Assembly (NCBI GenBank): GCA_020543525.1
Contig: JAHYIO010000031.1
Coordinates: 868,001 to 932,000, forward strand
DNA: 64,000 nt
Reading direction: 5' to 3'
From: Coriolopsis trogii
Taxonomy: Eukaryota; Basidiomycota; Agaricomycetes; Polyporales; Polyporaceae
Of this stretch, positions 1-9,308 are shown piece by piece (the stretch's first letter is position 1; each line of letters begins with the position of its first letter). Under the pieces are notes generated by a model. It did not search any database. It was given only the letters and a program-made list of their open reading frames with translations, and had not been told where the DNA came from. Both the position numbers and the translations under genes were made by a program.

Positions 1-309
1 AGTATGTGTCTCAGGTCACAAAGGATCTGGCTGCTCTGTGATCTGCCCAAAGAAGTGCTGGAGCACTGTATATAGTAGCTCTTGGTCACATCTATTCTGG
101 GGTCCCATTGCACTGCTTTAACTTCTCAGAGTGATCATAGGTCACACCCCATGCCACATTGATCAGAATGGCACAGTACATTGCTTCAGAACCCCCTGGA
201 GCAGGTTACAGTGGCCAGACCCTCTGTGACCTGTGACACATGCCACAATATGTTGTGGATGGGGTCCTTATAATATAGGATGTACTGTTGATGAGCCTCC
301 AGGGCTTCT

Positions 310-2430
310 GGTATGCACAATGCTATTCTAAACCATATTCAAGAGTATGATCAATTTAAGAAATCTTTACTTAAGAACTAGAGGATGTCAAGTCAGCTCC
401 TTCCTAAGCCTTGCAGGTCAAAGATTATATTCAATGTATAGGGCTTGTCTGGACAAGCTAACACCATGGCATTTGGCTCCTCACCTTTGTTTCCTTTATT
501 CAAAAGCTTTACCATTACTTTTAAATGATTTGTAGTTGTCTTTAAATGGTTCATTGTTGTCTTCCAATAGTTAGTTGACATCTTTAAACAGTTTTTTCTC
601 CTCTTTGAATAGTTTGGTATCATTTCCTAATGCTTCTTTGTCATTTTCAAACAGTTTGGCATCAGATTTGAATAGTCTGGCATTGTTTTTAAATGGTCCA
701 TTGTCATTTTTGAATAGTCTGTTGTCATTTCTGAACAGTTTGGCATTGGGTTCAAAGATGACCCTCTGCTAAAACCAGGGACCTTCCTCCCTTTGCATCT
801 GACTTTATTGATAATAAGTGCTCAAAGACTACTTTGGGACATGCGCAAATCAGCTTCTTACCAAGGCCTAGACTCACAACTGCACAATGGCTTTGGATGA
901 AGATCCAACTAGACAAAGTGTTATGGGCAATTCAACGTTGAAGTCACAAGTGCATCTATTATTTCTCCAACTACTATACAGGGATTCACAAGCATGCAGC
1001 AAGTCAGAATCACAAGCAGCATGACTAGTGAGGACTCTGCAAGGAGCCACGAATATTTAACAATGGCAGTTTTGAGGATGTAACATTTCAACAGCTCAAA
1101 ACCTCCTTCTGTTTTAGGAAAGTTCCAAGGTGCTCTTAGAGTCAAAATTACTGGTGGTAATCGTTTGACCTAGGAGTGTCCAACATTTTGCAGTCAGCTA
1201 AACAAGGCTTCAGTACTGAAGTGGGTTGCTTGTTATCAAATTGCAGGCACCTTATTTGTGCAGGCAAGACTCAGAGCAGGTTCAATGGCCTCAAGCATAC
1301 CAAACATCACACTTATTATAGGTGCCCTGCATAGCTGAAGTGGCTCAATAAGGCAAGCAAATTCAGCCTTCAGCCACAAATTTGTATGCCAGGATATATC
1401 ATGGCCTTGACCTTGTAGCTTAAAGGGGATTAGTTGAAGTAAGTTAGTTGCAAGGATTGTGCAATTCTTGGCAAAGGAGGAATGAGCCAGAGTGCAGAGC
1501 AGAATAGCACAAGCATAGCAGAGCCTTTTAGGATAGCGTTTTGAACTTTTTAATTCAAGTTTTGTTTGCCTCTCAGAGTTCAGATCTCTAAGCCAATAAG
1601 ACCTCTCAATACTAGTTGTGATTCTGGCAGCACATACAAAGCGTAGCTTGGTCGGTCAGTAATATCCTCATCCTTTTGAATCCTCATTCTCAAACCATCA
1701 AATCATCTCTGTCAAATTGTCTCTCATGTACCTTGAATCTTGTATTGTCTTAGAGCTTATATGCTCTTTTTGGAGCCCTTTTTTTCCTTTGACCATTGAA
1801 CCTGCTGAGTATCTGAATACTACACCCTCAAACCTGGTGGTTCTTCCTGCTTCTCAGTTTGACTACAGTCACAATTTGAGCAGCATATACAAAGTATAGC
1901 TTAGTCGGTCAGTGATCTCTTTTGTTCTTTTATCCTTGTCTTCAAACTATCAAATTGTCCCTGTTGAATTGTCCTTGAGTTACCAAATCATCCTTATTGA
2001 ATCATTCTTGTTGAATTGCCTGTGTTGAATTGCCTGTGTTAAATTGCCTATGTTGAATTATTCTTGTCAAATTGATTACATTGGATCCTCCTTATCTCAT
2101 CCCTTACCAGGCCTTGTGGTCCTTACTGCATACCCACTTCAATCTAAGAACCTAGATATCTTACTTCAAATCTTGCCCTTTCCCCAACGACCGTCCTTAA
2201 TGTGCATGACCCTCTGCAACTTTTATCTATTTGAAGTAACTCTTTGCAGGGAGCCATAGGGTGACAGGTTGAATTGTACATTTGACCAGCCTTTGATTTG
2301 CCTTTGCTTCTTTGCTTGCTGCTTTGCAGGTGGTTAGTTTATTCTTTCCCCCTTTCTCCCCAAGGATTCAGAGCTTTGTATTGTGTGTGTGCTCAGAACA
2401 GTCCGATCACTCATCACCACATTGATCAAA
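310..2430. repeat. Diverged dispersed repeat, copy 1 (AT-rich)
   Basis: This AT-rich stretch has no intact gene but aligns by eye, block by block and in the same order, with the stretch at 3505-4855. Matching blocks are 310-490 with 3505-3685, 755-960 with 4032-4240, 1710-1915 with 4274-4490 and 2103-2430 with 4527-4855. Shared words include gaccagcctttgattt and cttgctgctttgcagg. Copy 1 has about 750 bp between 960 and 1710 that copy 2 lacks; part of that extra DNA repeats the block near 1860-1910 (the words around cagcacatacaaagcgtag). The region is clearly poorer in GC than the rest of the window. It looks like an old, decayed transposable element or its tandem remains. The element class cannot be named because no reverse transcriptase, integrase or transposase motif survives. 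Confidence 0.75.
500..772 (-). repeat. Degenerate 21-bp tandem repeat encoding heptads
   Basis: Roughly a dozen units of about 21 bp, such as tttgaatagtctggcattg, follow one another. Read on the minus strand in one frame they give a seven-residue repeat of the form N-D-x-x-L-F-K, for example NDNRLFKNDNGPFK, broken by only a few stops. Unit length in whole codons and a conserved residue pattern suggest the array was once protein-coding, probably an alpha-helical or coiled-coil segment of a mobile-element protein. The same pattern occurs in copy 2 at 3690-3900. Confidence 0.6.
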
Positions 2431-3504
2431 ATTGCACAGTATACCTAACATGCTTACTATCTTGTGCATTGTTGTCTGCCTAGCCTCAGCCTTGTCATTG
2501 ACAATTGTGCATGACCACATCTAAAGAAACTAAAGAAACCAACTTCTATGTATATATACTCGTAGCTATATTAGTAGAGTAGCAGCCCACTAAGCTAGTA
2601 TATATACTTTATAGTATGCACAATTCTTTACTTATTTCTCTTAAAACTTGTTACATTTTATGCCTCTCTAGCTGAGTTACTCCAAGTTCAGAACCCCAAA
2701 CCCCAATAGGCATATGCATCTTTATGCATCACAGATTATTGATAACATCAGTGTTATGCAGTTCCATCACATGGTCACTACTAGCATATCACATAACAGA
2801 CATCACAGACTTGATTGATATTAATACTCTATTAGACTTGCATCATCTCCATGATAGCTTGTTGCTAGGACTAAGAGTCCAGTAGTAATATCATTGTACC
2901 TCATATTCAATATCTTATTACTCTTCCTGTAATCTAGTGATCCTTTTCCTCTACACTGTAAAGTCCACCCTATAAACTCCAGTTGTCCAAAACACTGCTC
3001 AACTCTTAACTCGTTCTCTTGACCTTTGGATTTGGGGTCCAATGTCATACTTTATACTTGTCTGTTTCCCAACTCTGGTCCCTAACCTCCAGTCTCTGAT
3101 CTCTGTACCTCAACTTAATAGACCCTTGTCTACAAATTGAGAACACCAGGCAATTTCCTCAGGGTGTTGCTAATAGCTTCATCAAAGTCCTCAACCTCAT
3201 TGGTCCTGGACATTCATTACTCTGGCCATCTTTATTGTCTGGCCCAGGCGGACAGCCTCTGTTACGTGTATGTATTAACAGATATGAGCACTAGCATATA
3301 TAACTTCTCAGGTATGTCCACTGTATTTATTGTTAAGGTTCCCATGCTCTTGCGAGGCACACAACCAAGTTGGACTCTAGTAGTATCATCTGTCCCATCC
3401 TCCATTCGTAATATATATTTATATATAGAGTCCCTGTATTATAAATGGTAACAATTGATCTTGTAACCAATATATATATACACATCAATGTGCCTTCATA
3501 GCTC
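2431..3504. other. AT-rich spacer between repeat copies
   Basis: No supported gene. The stretch is AT-rich, with TA-rich runs near 2550-2620 and 3410-3480 and short open frames on both strands with no recognisable motif. It may be more of the same decayed element, because short words resemble the flanks of both copies, but no clear alignment was found by eye. Confidence 0.5.
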
Positions 3505-4855
3505 CTGAGCATGTACAATATCATTCTGAACCACATTCAAACCATGTAACTAATTCAGAAGGCCTTCACTCAAAAACTAGAGGGCAGAGAGTTAGCTGTA
3601 TCTGAAGCCTTATGGGTTACAGATTATATTCAACAGATAGGGTTTGTCTAGACAAGTTCAAGCTATGACATTTAGCTTCTTACCTTTGACCCCTTGATTG
3701 GTCAGTCCACTATTACTGTTGAATGGTTTATTGTCACTTTTGAACAGTCTGCCATTGGCTTTAAAAGGTTTGTTATCATCATTGAAAGGTTTGCCATGAT
3801 TTGTGAACTGTTTAAAGACAATGAAACTGTTCAAAAACATTGTCTTTAAACAGTTCACTATCATCTTTGGACATGTTGCCATTGTCTACAAGAAGTTTGC
3901 TATTGTCTTAAAAAGGCTTTATATTGTCATTAAGTGTATCAATGATTGATTCATCACTGAGACTATCATTGTTAAACCATCTGCCACTATTATCAGCTCT
4001 AGATTGACATTCAATAGCCCTATTCATAGAAGTGACCTCCCACATTCAAAACTAGAGACCACCCTCCCTTTGCTCATATTTTCAATGATAGCCAGTAGTC
4101 AAAAACTACTCTGGGGCATATATAGATCAGTTTCATGCCAATGCCTAGATTCACAGCTGCATATCACTTTTGAACAAAGATATAACTGGACAAAACACTA
4201 TGGGCAATTCAACATTGAAGTCACAAGCACATCTATTGACTGCAAGCAGCTTGGCTAGCAAGGACTCTTCTTATTGAATTATATCTTGTATATATCAAAT
4301 CTTGTGTTGCCGTAGAGCCTGTGTGCTCTTTTCAAATCCCTTTGTCCCTTCTGCCATTGAACCTCTCAAGAATCTGAGCATTGTACCATTGAATCTGGTA
4401 GTCTTTCCTACTCTTTAGCTTTGAAACTAGTCACAACCCTGGCAGCACACACAAAGCATAGCTCAGTTGTCATCCCTGTCAAATTGTATCTCATATCATT
4501 CTAGAGCCTGTGCACTCTTACTAAATCTCCATCATTTTGTCCCTCACCAGACCTAGTGGTTCTCAGCTTCAATATAAGAACCTAGACACCTCACTCCAAA
4601 TCTTGCCCTCTGATAACCTCCCCCAAGCATATGTGACCCTCTTTGACTCTCATTCATGGAGCAAGCTGTAGCAGGAAGCTATAGGGCAAATATGGTTAAT
4701 TGTATGTTTTGACCAGCCTTTGATTTGTCTTTGCTTCTCTGCTTGCTGCTTTGCAGGTAATTAGTTTATTTTTCCCTCTTTCTCCCCAAGAGTGTTAGAG
4801 CTTTGTCTTGCATATACACTTGGACTGGTCTTGTCACCCATTATTAAGACAAACA
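3505..4855. repeat. Diverged dispersed repeat, copy 2 (AT-rich)
   Basis: Second, shorter copy of the repeat at 310-2430, in direct orientation. It keeps the same block order but lacks the extra 750 bp. Point differences are common in every block, so the duplication or the two insertions are old. No long terminal repeat or target-site duplication could be recognised at either end. About 180 bp further on lies the tRNA-Arg gene, a common landing place for fungal retroelements, though no element boundary abuts it here. Confidence 0.75.
3690..3900 (-). repeat. Heptad-coding repeat array, copy 2
   Basis: Counterpart of the array at 500-772 inside the second repeat copy. On the minus strand one frame reads NKPFKANGRLFKSDNKPF, again seven-residue units built on N-x-x-x-F-K. 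This copy stays open for 74 codons (3658-3882). That two diverged copies both keep the periodicity in the same minus-strand orientation supports former coding rather than chance. Confidence 0.55.
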
Positions 4856-5011
4856 AGAGATTATAGAGACTCACAAGCAAAAGATAGAAAGAAAATCTGT
4901 GATAACTAACTCAAGTACAGCTTGAGCCAACCATACATAGCGTAGAATCACAGACAGGTATACAGACAGTTGGACTAAACCTTCAAACCCAAGGAAGTGA
5001 GGGCAAATATC

Positions 5012-5017
5012 AAAAAA
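5012..5017 (-). terminator. Pol III terminator of tRNA-Arg
   Basis: Six A residues on the plus strand give a run of six T just past the 3' end of the minus-strand tRNA gene, the standard RNA polymerase III stop signal. Confidence 0.75.
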
Positions 5018-5038
5018 GCGACATCATGGGATTTATCA

Positions 5039-5116
5039 TGACCACCGCAGGGGTCGAACCTGCAATCTCCTGATTACCCATCGTAGTCAGACGCGTTGCC
5101 ATTACGCCAGGCGGCC
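5039..5116 (-). tRNA. tRNA-Arg (anticodon ACG) with 6-nt intron
   Basis: The 78 bases fold as a complete cloverleaf: seven-pair acceptor stem (GGCCGCC with GGTGGTC, two G-U pairs), four-pair D stem, five-pair anticodon stem TCTGA/TCAGG and five-pair T stem around TTCGACC. The anticodon loop is 13 nt long. Removing six bases (TGGGTA) at the canonical 37/38 position leaves the loop CTACGAA with anticodon ACG, read as ICG in the mature tRNA, decoding CGU/CGC/CGA arginine codons. CCA is not encoded, as expected for a nuclear gene. The gene is identical over all 78 bases to the one at 25522-25599 in the opposite orientation. Confidence 0.93.
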
Positions 5117-5633
5117 ATAAGAATAATGCATAAAACACAAAGTACAGCACAAACAACGTGAGGATGTGATTAGCCAGAGCACGGAATTCACTCATTATCA
5201 AGATGTTGCCCTGTGACGGGTTATGCTGCATATAGTACTATATAGTACACGCTCATCTATGAGTATTGAGAAGAAATAGTCAAGGCTGTACGATCTGCGC
5301 CGAACTCCCAGATCCGACTACGCCCTGGCGCCAAGACAGGCAATACCTCATGCTGCAGTGCAACTCATGAACGCAGGCAGAAGCACAAAGAAGGGATGTT
5401 GCGTCCGAGTGCACAGTTCATGCATGTCGGCAACCCAAGCTCTACCGACTCGGACAGGACCTCCCTAGACATCTGGTACACATTCCATGGTCGTCTAGGA
5501 CAGGATCTACTGATGCAAGCGGAAGAAAAATATACATACATTGATAGAGCCTACATCCGGCCCGCCCTCTCTCCAGATTAAACGATGAGCCGGAAACGAT
5601 GTGATAAAAAAGCATGCGATACAGGTACATCGT
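5117..5633. other. Intergenic, tRNA-Arg to RPL12
   Basis: No gene seen. GC content climbs here from the AT-rich repeat block to the level of the gene-dense region. The part next to 5634 is expected to hold the 3' UTR of RPL12. Confidence 0.5.
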
Positions 5634-6324
5634 CTACTCGTCTGGCACCTCAAGTTCCCCGCTGTTGATCTGGTCGATGATGTCATGAGGGGGCTGGCCG
5701 TCGACCGTGCAACCAACGCTCTGCGCGGTGCCAAGGATCTCCTTCGCGCCGTTGGCGAGCGACTTCGCGAGAGATTTTGACCGCATGGTACGTGCAATGT
5801 CGAGGATCTCGTCGAACGTGACGTTGCCGCTGTGCTTGATGTTCTTCTCCTTCTTGCGGTCCCGTGGGGGCTCTGGGAGGTGGGAACCGAATAAGGGGGG
5901 ATGGAAAGGGGCGCGCGGGTGCAGGAAGAACATACCCTTGAGAGCTTTGATGACGAGGGAAGAGGCGGAGGGGACGACGTCAACCTTGGCTTGACGGTTT
6001 TGGATGGTGAGCTGCACGGTTACACGGAGACCCTTCCATGCACCGGTAGCCTTGGCGATATCTTCACCGACCTTCTTCGGCGACTGGATTATACAGGACG
6101 AATGCTCGCCTCATCGCGCTTCATGTGAGCAAAAGTAGGGGGGACGTACAAGACCCAGAGGACCGATTTTGGGGGCAAGTGCCGACGAGGCACCAACTTC
6201 ACCTCCCGTCGCCCGCAGGTAGATGATCTTGATTTCGTTGGGGTCCTAGAGAGACAGGGCGTTCAATGAGCCAGCAGACAAGACATCCATCCAGACGAGC
6301 GCGACGGACCAATTTGGGGGCCAT
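5634..6324 (-). CDS. 60S ribosomal protein L12 (uL11)
   Basis: Cytosolic large-subunit protein that binds the GTPase-associated region of 25S rRNA and forms the base of the stalk. Four exons on the minus strand: 6324-6310, 6245-6150, 6083-5936 and 5872-5634, giving 165 residues, the usual length of eukaryotic L12. The first exon codes only MAPKL. The rest carries family hallmarks: [29 protein letters not shown], the [16 protein letters not shown] stretch, [29 protein letters not shown] and the C-terminal [15 protein letters not shown]. Introns are GT-AG and 60-70 nt long; intron 1 uses GTCCGT, intron 2 GTACGT. It sits head to head with the cyclin gene, 352 bp apart. Identification is secure; only the short first exon depends on the splice call. 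Confidence 0.95.
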
Positions 6325-6676
6325 GGCGAATGTCGAAGGGGAGGGAAGGACTGGCGGCGAGGGTACTCAATATGACCGGATAGATTATCCTAGTCCCGTA
6401 CCGGAGCGTATACTCCGAAATAAGGTTTGGGCGGGCTGAGGAGCTGTATAGGTGATTCGGCAACAGCCGGGGTCTGGAGAGTGGACACCAGACGCTGCAC
6501 GGGGGCTGGGAAGGATGCGAGATCTACGCGAGATCTAGGCGTAGCATTGGCTGGATTTGGCCGCACCGCCAGTCGCGTCCCTGAATCTTTGTTTCCCCGC
6601 ATTCATCTCCCTCCATCGCCGGGAACAGCGAGCATAAGTCTGGGAGGTTGGCGGACTCGACTGCCGCAATGGGTGC
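6325..6676. promoter_or_regulatory. Shared divergent promoter, RPL12 / Pho80-like cyclin
   Basis: The two start codons lie 352 bp apart and face away from each other, so this must hold both promoters. It contains the adjacent words gcgagatctacgc and gcgagatctaggc near 6519-6541, a short near-direct repeat around agatct that could be a protein site. No TATA box is obvious. Regulatory function is inferred from position only. Confidence 0.5.
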
Positions 6677-7888
6677 ATGGAATCTCCAGGGAGGGTCGAA
6701 CTGCCGGCTGCCTTCGAGGATGTCGATGTAGATGTCCTCGTCCAACTCATAGGTGCGTCTGTATGATATGCTTTGACCCCCGCGATGCACTAGCATTGAC
6801 GATGTGCTTTGCCAGCCGATATGATGGAGCGTTTGATGGCTCATAACGACCAAATACCACTCTCCCCGTGCGTCATGCCCTGCAGGTAGTCGCAGGGAGG
6901 CGTTACCGATGACAGCTTTCCGAACAGCGAAAGTCTCACACGCTTCCACTCGCGCACTGCCCCCGGGATATCCGTTCTCGACTACCTCAGGCGTATAGTC
7001 AGGTTCACGAAAGCCGAGGTGTGTTCATTATGCTGTCCGCGACGTACGCCACCGCACACAGCTCACGCAAGCCGGGCAGCGGTCATGTCTACTCATCACC
7101 CTGCATTATATCGATCAAATCTCTGTCCGGATGCCTGTCTTTGTCCTCTCCTCCCTCACCTGCCATCGCTTCGTGATCGCCTCGATTGCCGTGTCCAGCA
7201 AGTGTCTCTGTGACGCCTTCCACAGTAACAGCGTCTATGCCAAAGTCGGCGGCATCCCTGTCGCGGAACTCAACGTGCTCGAGCGCGAGTTCCTCAGGAT
7301 GATCGACTGGAAGCTTACGGTCAGCATCCATTTCCTTCTCCCATCTCCCGTCACTGCTGTCTCGGAGTCTATGCATTACAACTGAACTTCCTTTCCTGTC
7401 TTTCACACCTTCTTTGCTTCCCATTGCTGTCAACGTGGCCCATCGTGACTATCCCGGAACCTCGCTCTCGTGCACCTTATCACCCACTCTCCCAGTGCAC
7501 GCGCGAAGTCCTGGAGGAATACTATGTCAACCTCGTCCGAACCTACAGCCGCGGCGGATATGTCATCTCAGACGCGCAGTCTTCCAGCAGCAGTCTCTCA
7601 TCGGACAGCGACATGGACCAGGACGACGACATGACCGAGCCACCCACGGCCTCTCCTATCCCCACAACCCCACATCACCCCGCCTCCTCTTCACAATCTC
7701 CACAAGTCCCGCCAGGGAGCGGCAGCAGCAGCTCGCTCCGGGATCCGTCCTCCGTTCTCATCGACCCGGCCCCAATCGCCTCGGAGGCACGCCAGCCTCC
7801 CACGCTTGAGCAGAACATGGCCTTCGCGGCGTTCCAACACGAGCAGGACCGTGAGGTGGAGTCCGAGACGGACATGGACTCGTCATGA
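6677..7888 (+). CDS. Pho80/Pcl-type cyclin
   Basis: Regulatory cyclin partner of a Pho85-type cyclin-dependent kinase, the family that controls phosphate and nutrient signalling in fungi. Five exons, 6677-6752, 6816-6867, 6928-7018, 7080-7319 and 7496-7888, give 283 residues. The cyclin fold covers about residues 10-185: LTRFHSRTAPGISVLDYLRR, then the signature around LTCHRFVIASIAVSSKCLCD, YAKVGGIPVAELNVLEREFL and DWKLT. Exon 3 must start at 6928 to keep LSPESLTRF in frame, giving a 60-nt intron. The last 100 or so residues are serine-, aspartate- and glutamate-rich with an SSSSSLSSDSDMDQDDD tract and look disordered. The start ATG is the first after an in-frame stop at 6634. Which Pcl subfamily it belongs to (Pho80, Pcl6/7) cannot be decided here. 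Confidence 0.9.
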
Positions 7889-9308
7889 TAGCCCTTCCGC
7901 AAGCCACCGCCGGAGCCTGAGGGCGGAAGGTCAACCCCCAGATAAGCGTTGCGTACCAGAGACTCGGTCGCCGGGTGGGAACACTCGTACGAGGTATGCG
8001 TCCGTGCACGTCCGAGTCGTGAACGGGCAAGAGGACATCCTCGCCAACGAACGTAGACGATTGCGGGATTAAATTAGAGCGATACTGTAACACGGTACGA
8101 AATGGCGGTTGGATGTACAATTGTGGTGGTGGTGGACACGACGACCCTGCGCGCGAGTGTGTGTGTGTGTGTGATATCACACACGAGGTGAGAACCCCAA
8201 ACGGAGTGATCCAAGATAGCAAGTAAATAAACAATTGTCAAACGGGGCTGCAAAGGAGTGTCCGACGATCCTAACGATCCTACTACTACTGCGATGTGCT
8301 TGTGCTATTGCTAAAAACGAGTGGGTGTGAGTACGGGCTGGGGCTTGGAAACCAGTCCGAACTCGAGGCTATAGCTATATACCAAAAAATGTATGTACCA
8401 TTGTGACCGTATAAAAACTTGGCTTGTGTTGGAGGACGACGAGGGAGAAGGAGAACGTGCGCGTGTAAACAGCGAAAGCACAAACGAGCGGACGAGCAAA
8501 CTGGCAAACGCGACTGCGAACTGCCAACGAATGTGTGAAGAGAAGATATCCTACGCGAGGCGAACCCGCGACCGACCAGCCCAGCCGAGACGACGAACCC
8601 GTAACGCAATCGACTACGATCCAACCAATGTTATTCTCGACGACAGGTGAACATCGTATCGTACAGGACGGTTGAAAGAACATTGGTGTGGGGCTTGCAG
8701 GACAGTACGCTACGAGTAGGCGGGAGGCAGCAGCTCGTCTAAGCAGGCAGGCAGGCAGGCGGCCGCGGGGGCCAAAGGGTTCAACAGTCCGTGCTTCCGA
8801 TCTCACGCCCACGTACCTCGACCGTGGCGGGACCGGGGCGCGCAAGCGAGAGACGCAGCGATACAGGGTGTAAGGGGCAAGGGGTGAGGAGGGTTGGGTT
8901 GGGCAAGGGTGGGGCAGTTCGAATTACGGCAATGACGGAAGAACAGTACACGTGGTGTGGAGGGCATTGTGTTTGGACGAGGCAAGGGAGTTGGGTGATG
9001 CAGTGCGGCCGAGGGCGAGAGAATAAAAAACATTGAGAATGAAGGGAGGGAACGTGCATGCGATTGTGACAAAGAGAGAGGACTAGGCGGGGACGATCTT
9101 CGTTTTTCCATCTGCGGGGCACATACATCCCGCGTCAATGATGGGATGGGGGATGAAAATGTAGCTCGCGCGACGTCGGACGCCAACGAGCCAGACCCCG
9201 ACGGCCGCGCAAAACCAACCAGCATACGACGACGGTCTGAGACGAAAAGAAAACCGAACCGCGGTCTTCTTCGCATGACGTTCCAGGAGCGCCGAGCATC
9301 GCGCTCGC
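7889..9308. other. Intergenic between convergent genes
   Basis: About 1.4 kb between the ends of the cyclin gene (+) and the kinase gene (-). Open frames here are GC-driven and carry no motif. It contains the dinucleotide palindrome near 8170 and a short aggc repeat near 8741-8762. It should hold both 3' UTRs. Confidence 0.55.
8157..8184. repeat. GT microsatellite ending in a perfect palindrome
   Basis: A (GT)n run from 8157 flows into GTGTGTGATATCACACAC (8167-8184), an exact 18-bp inverted repeat centred on ATAT. It lies in the space between two convergent genes, so it could form a hairpin in either transcript. Confidence 0.7.
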
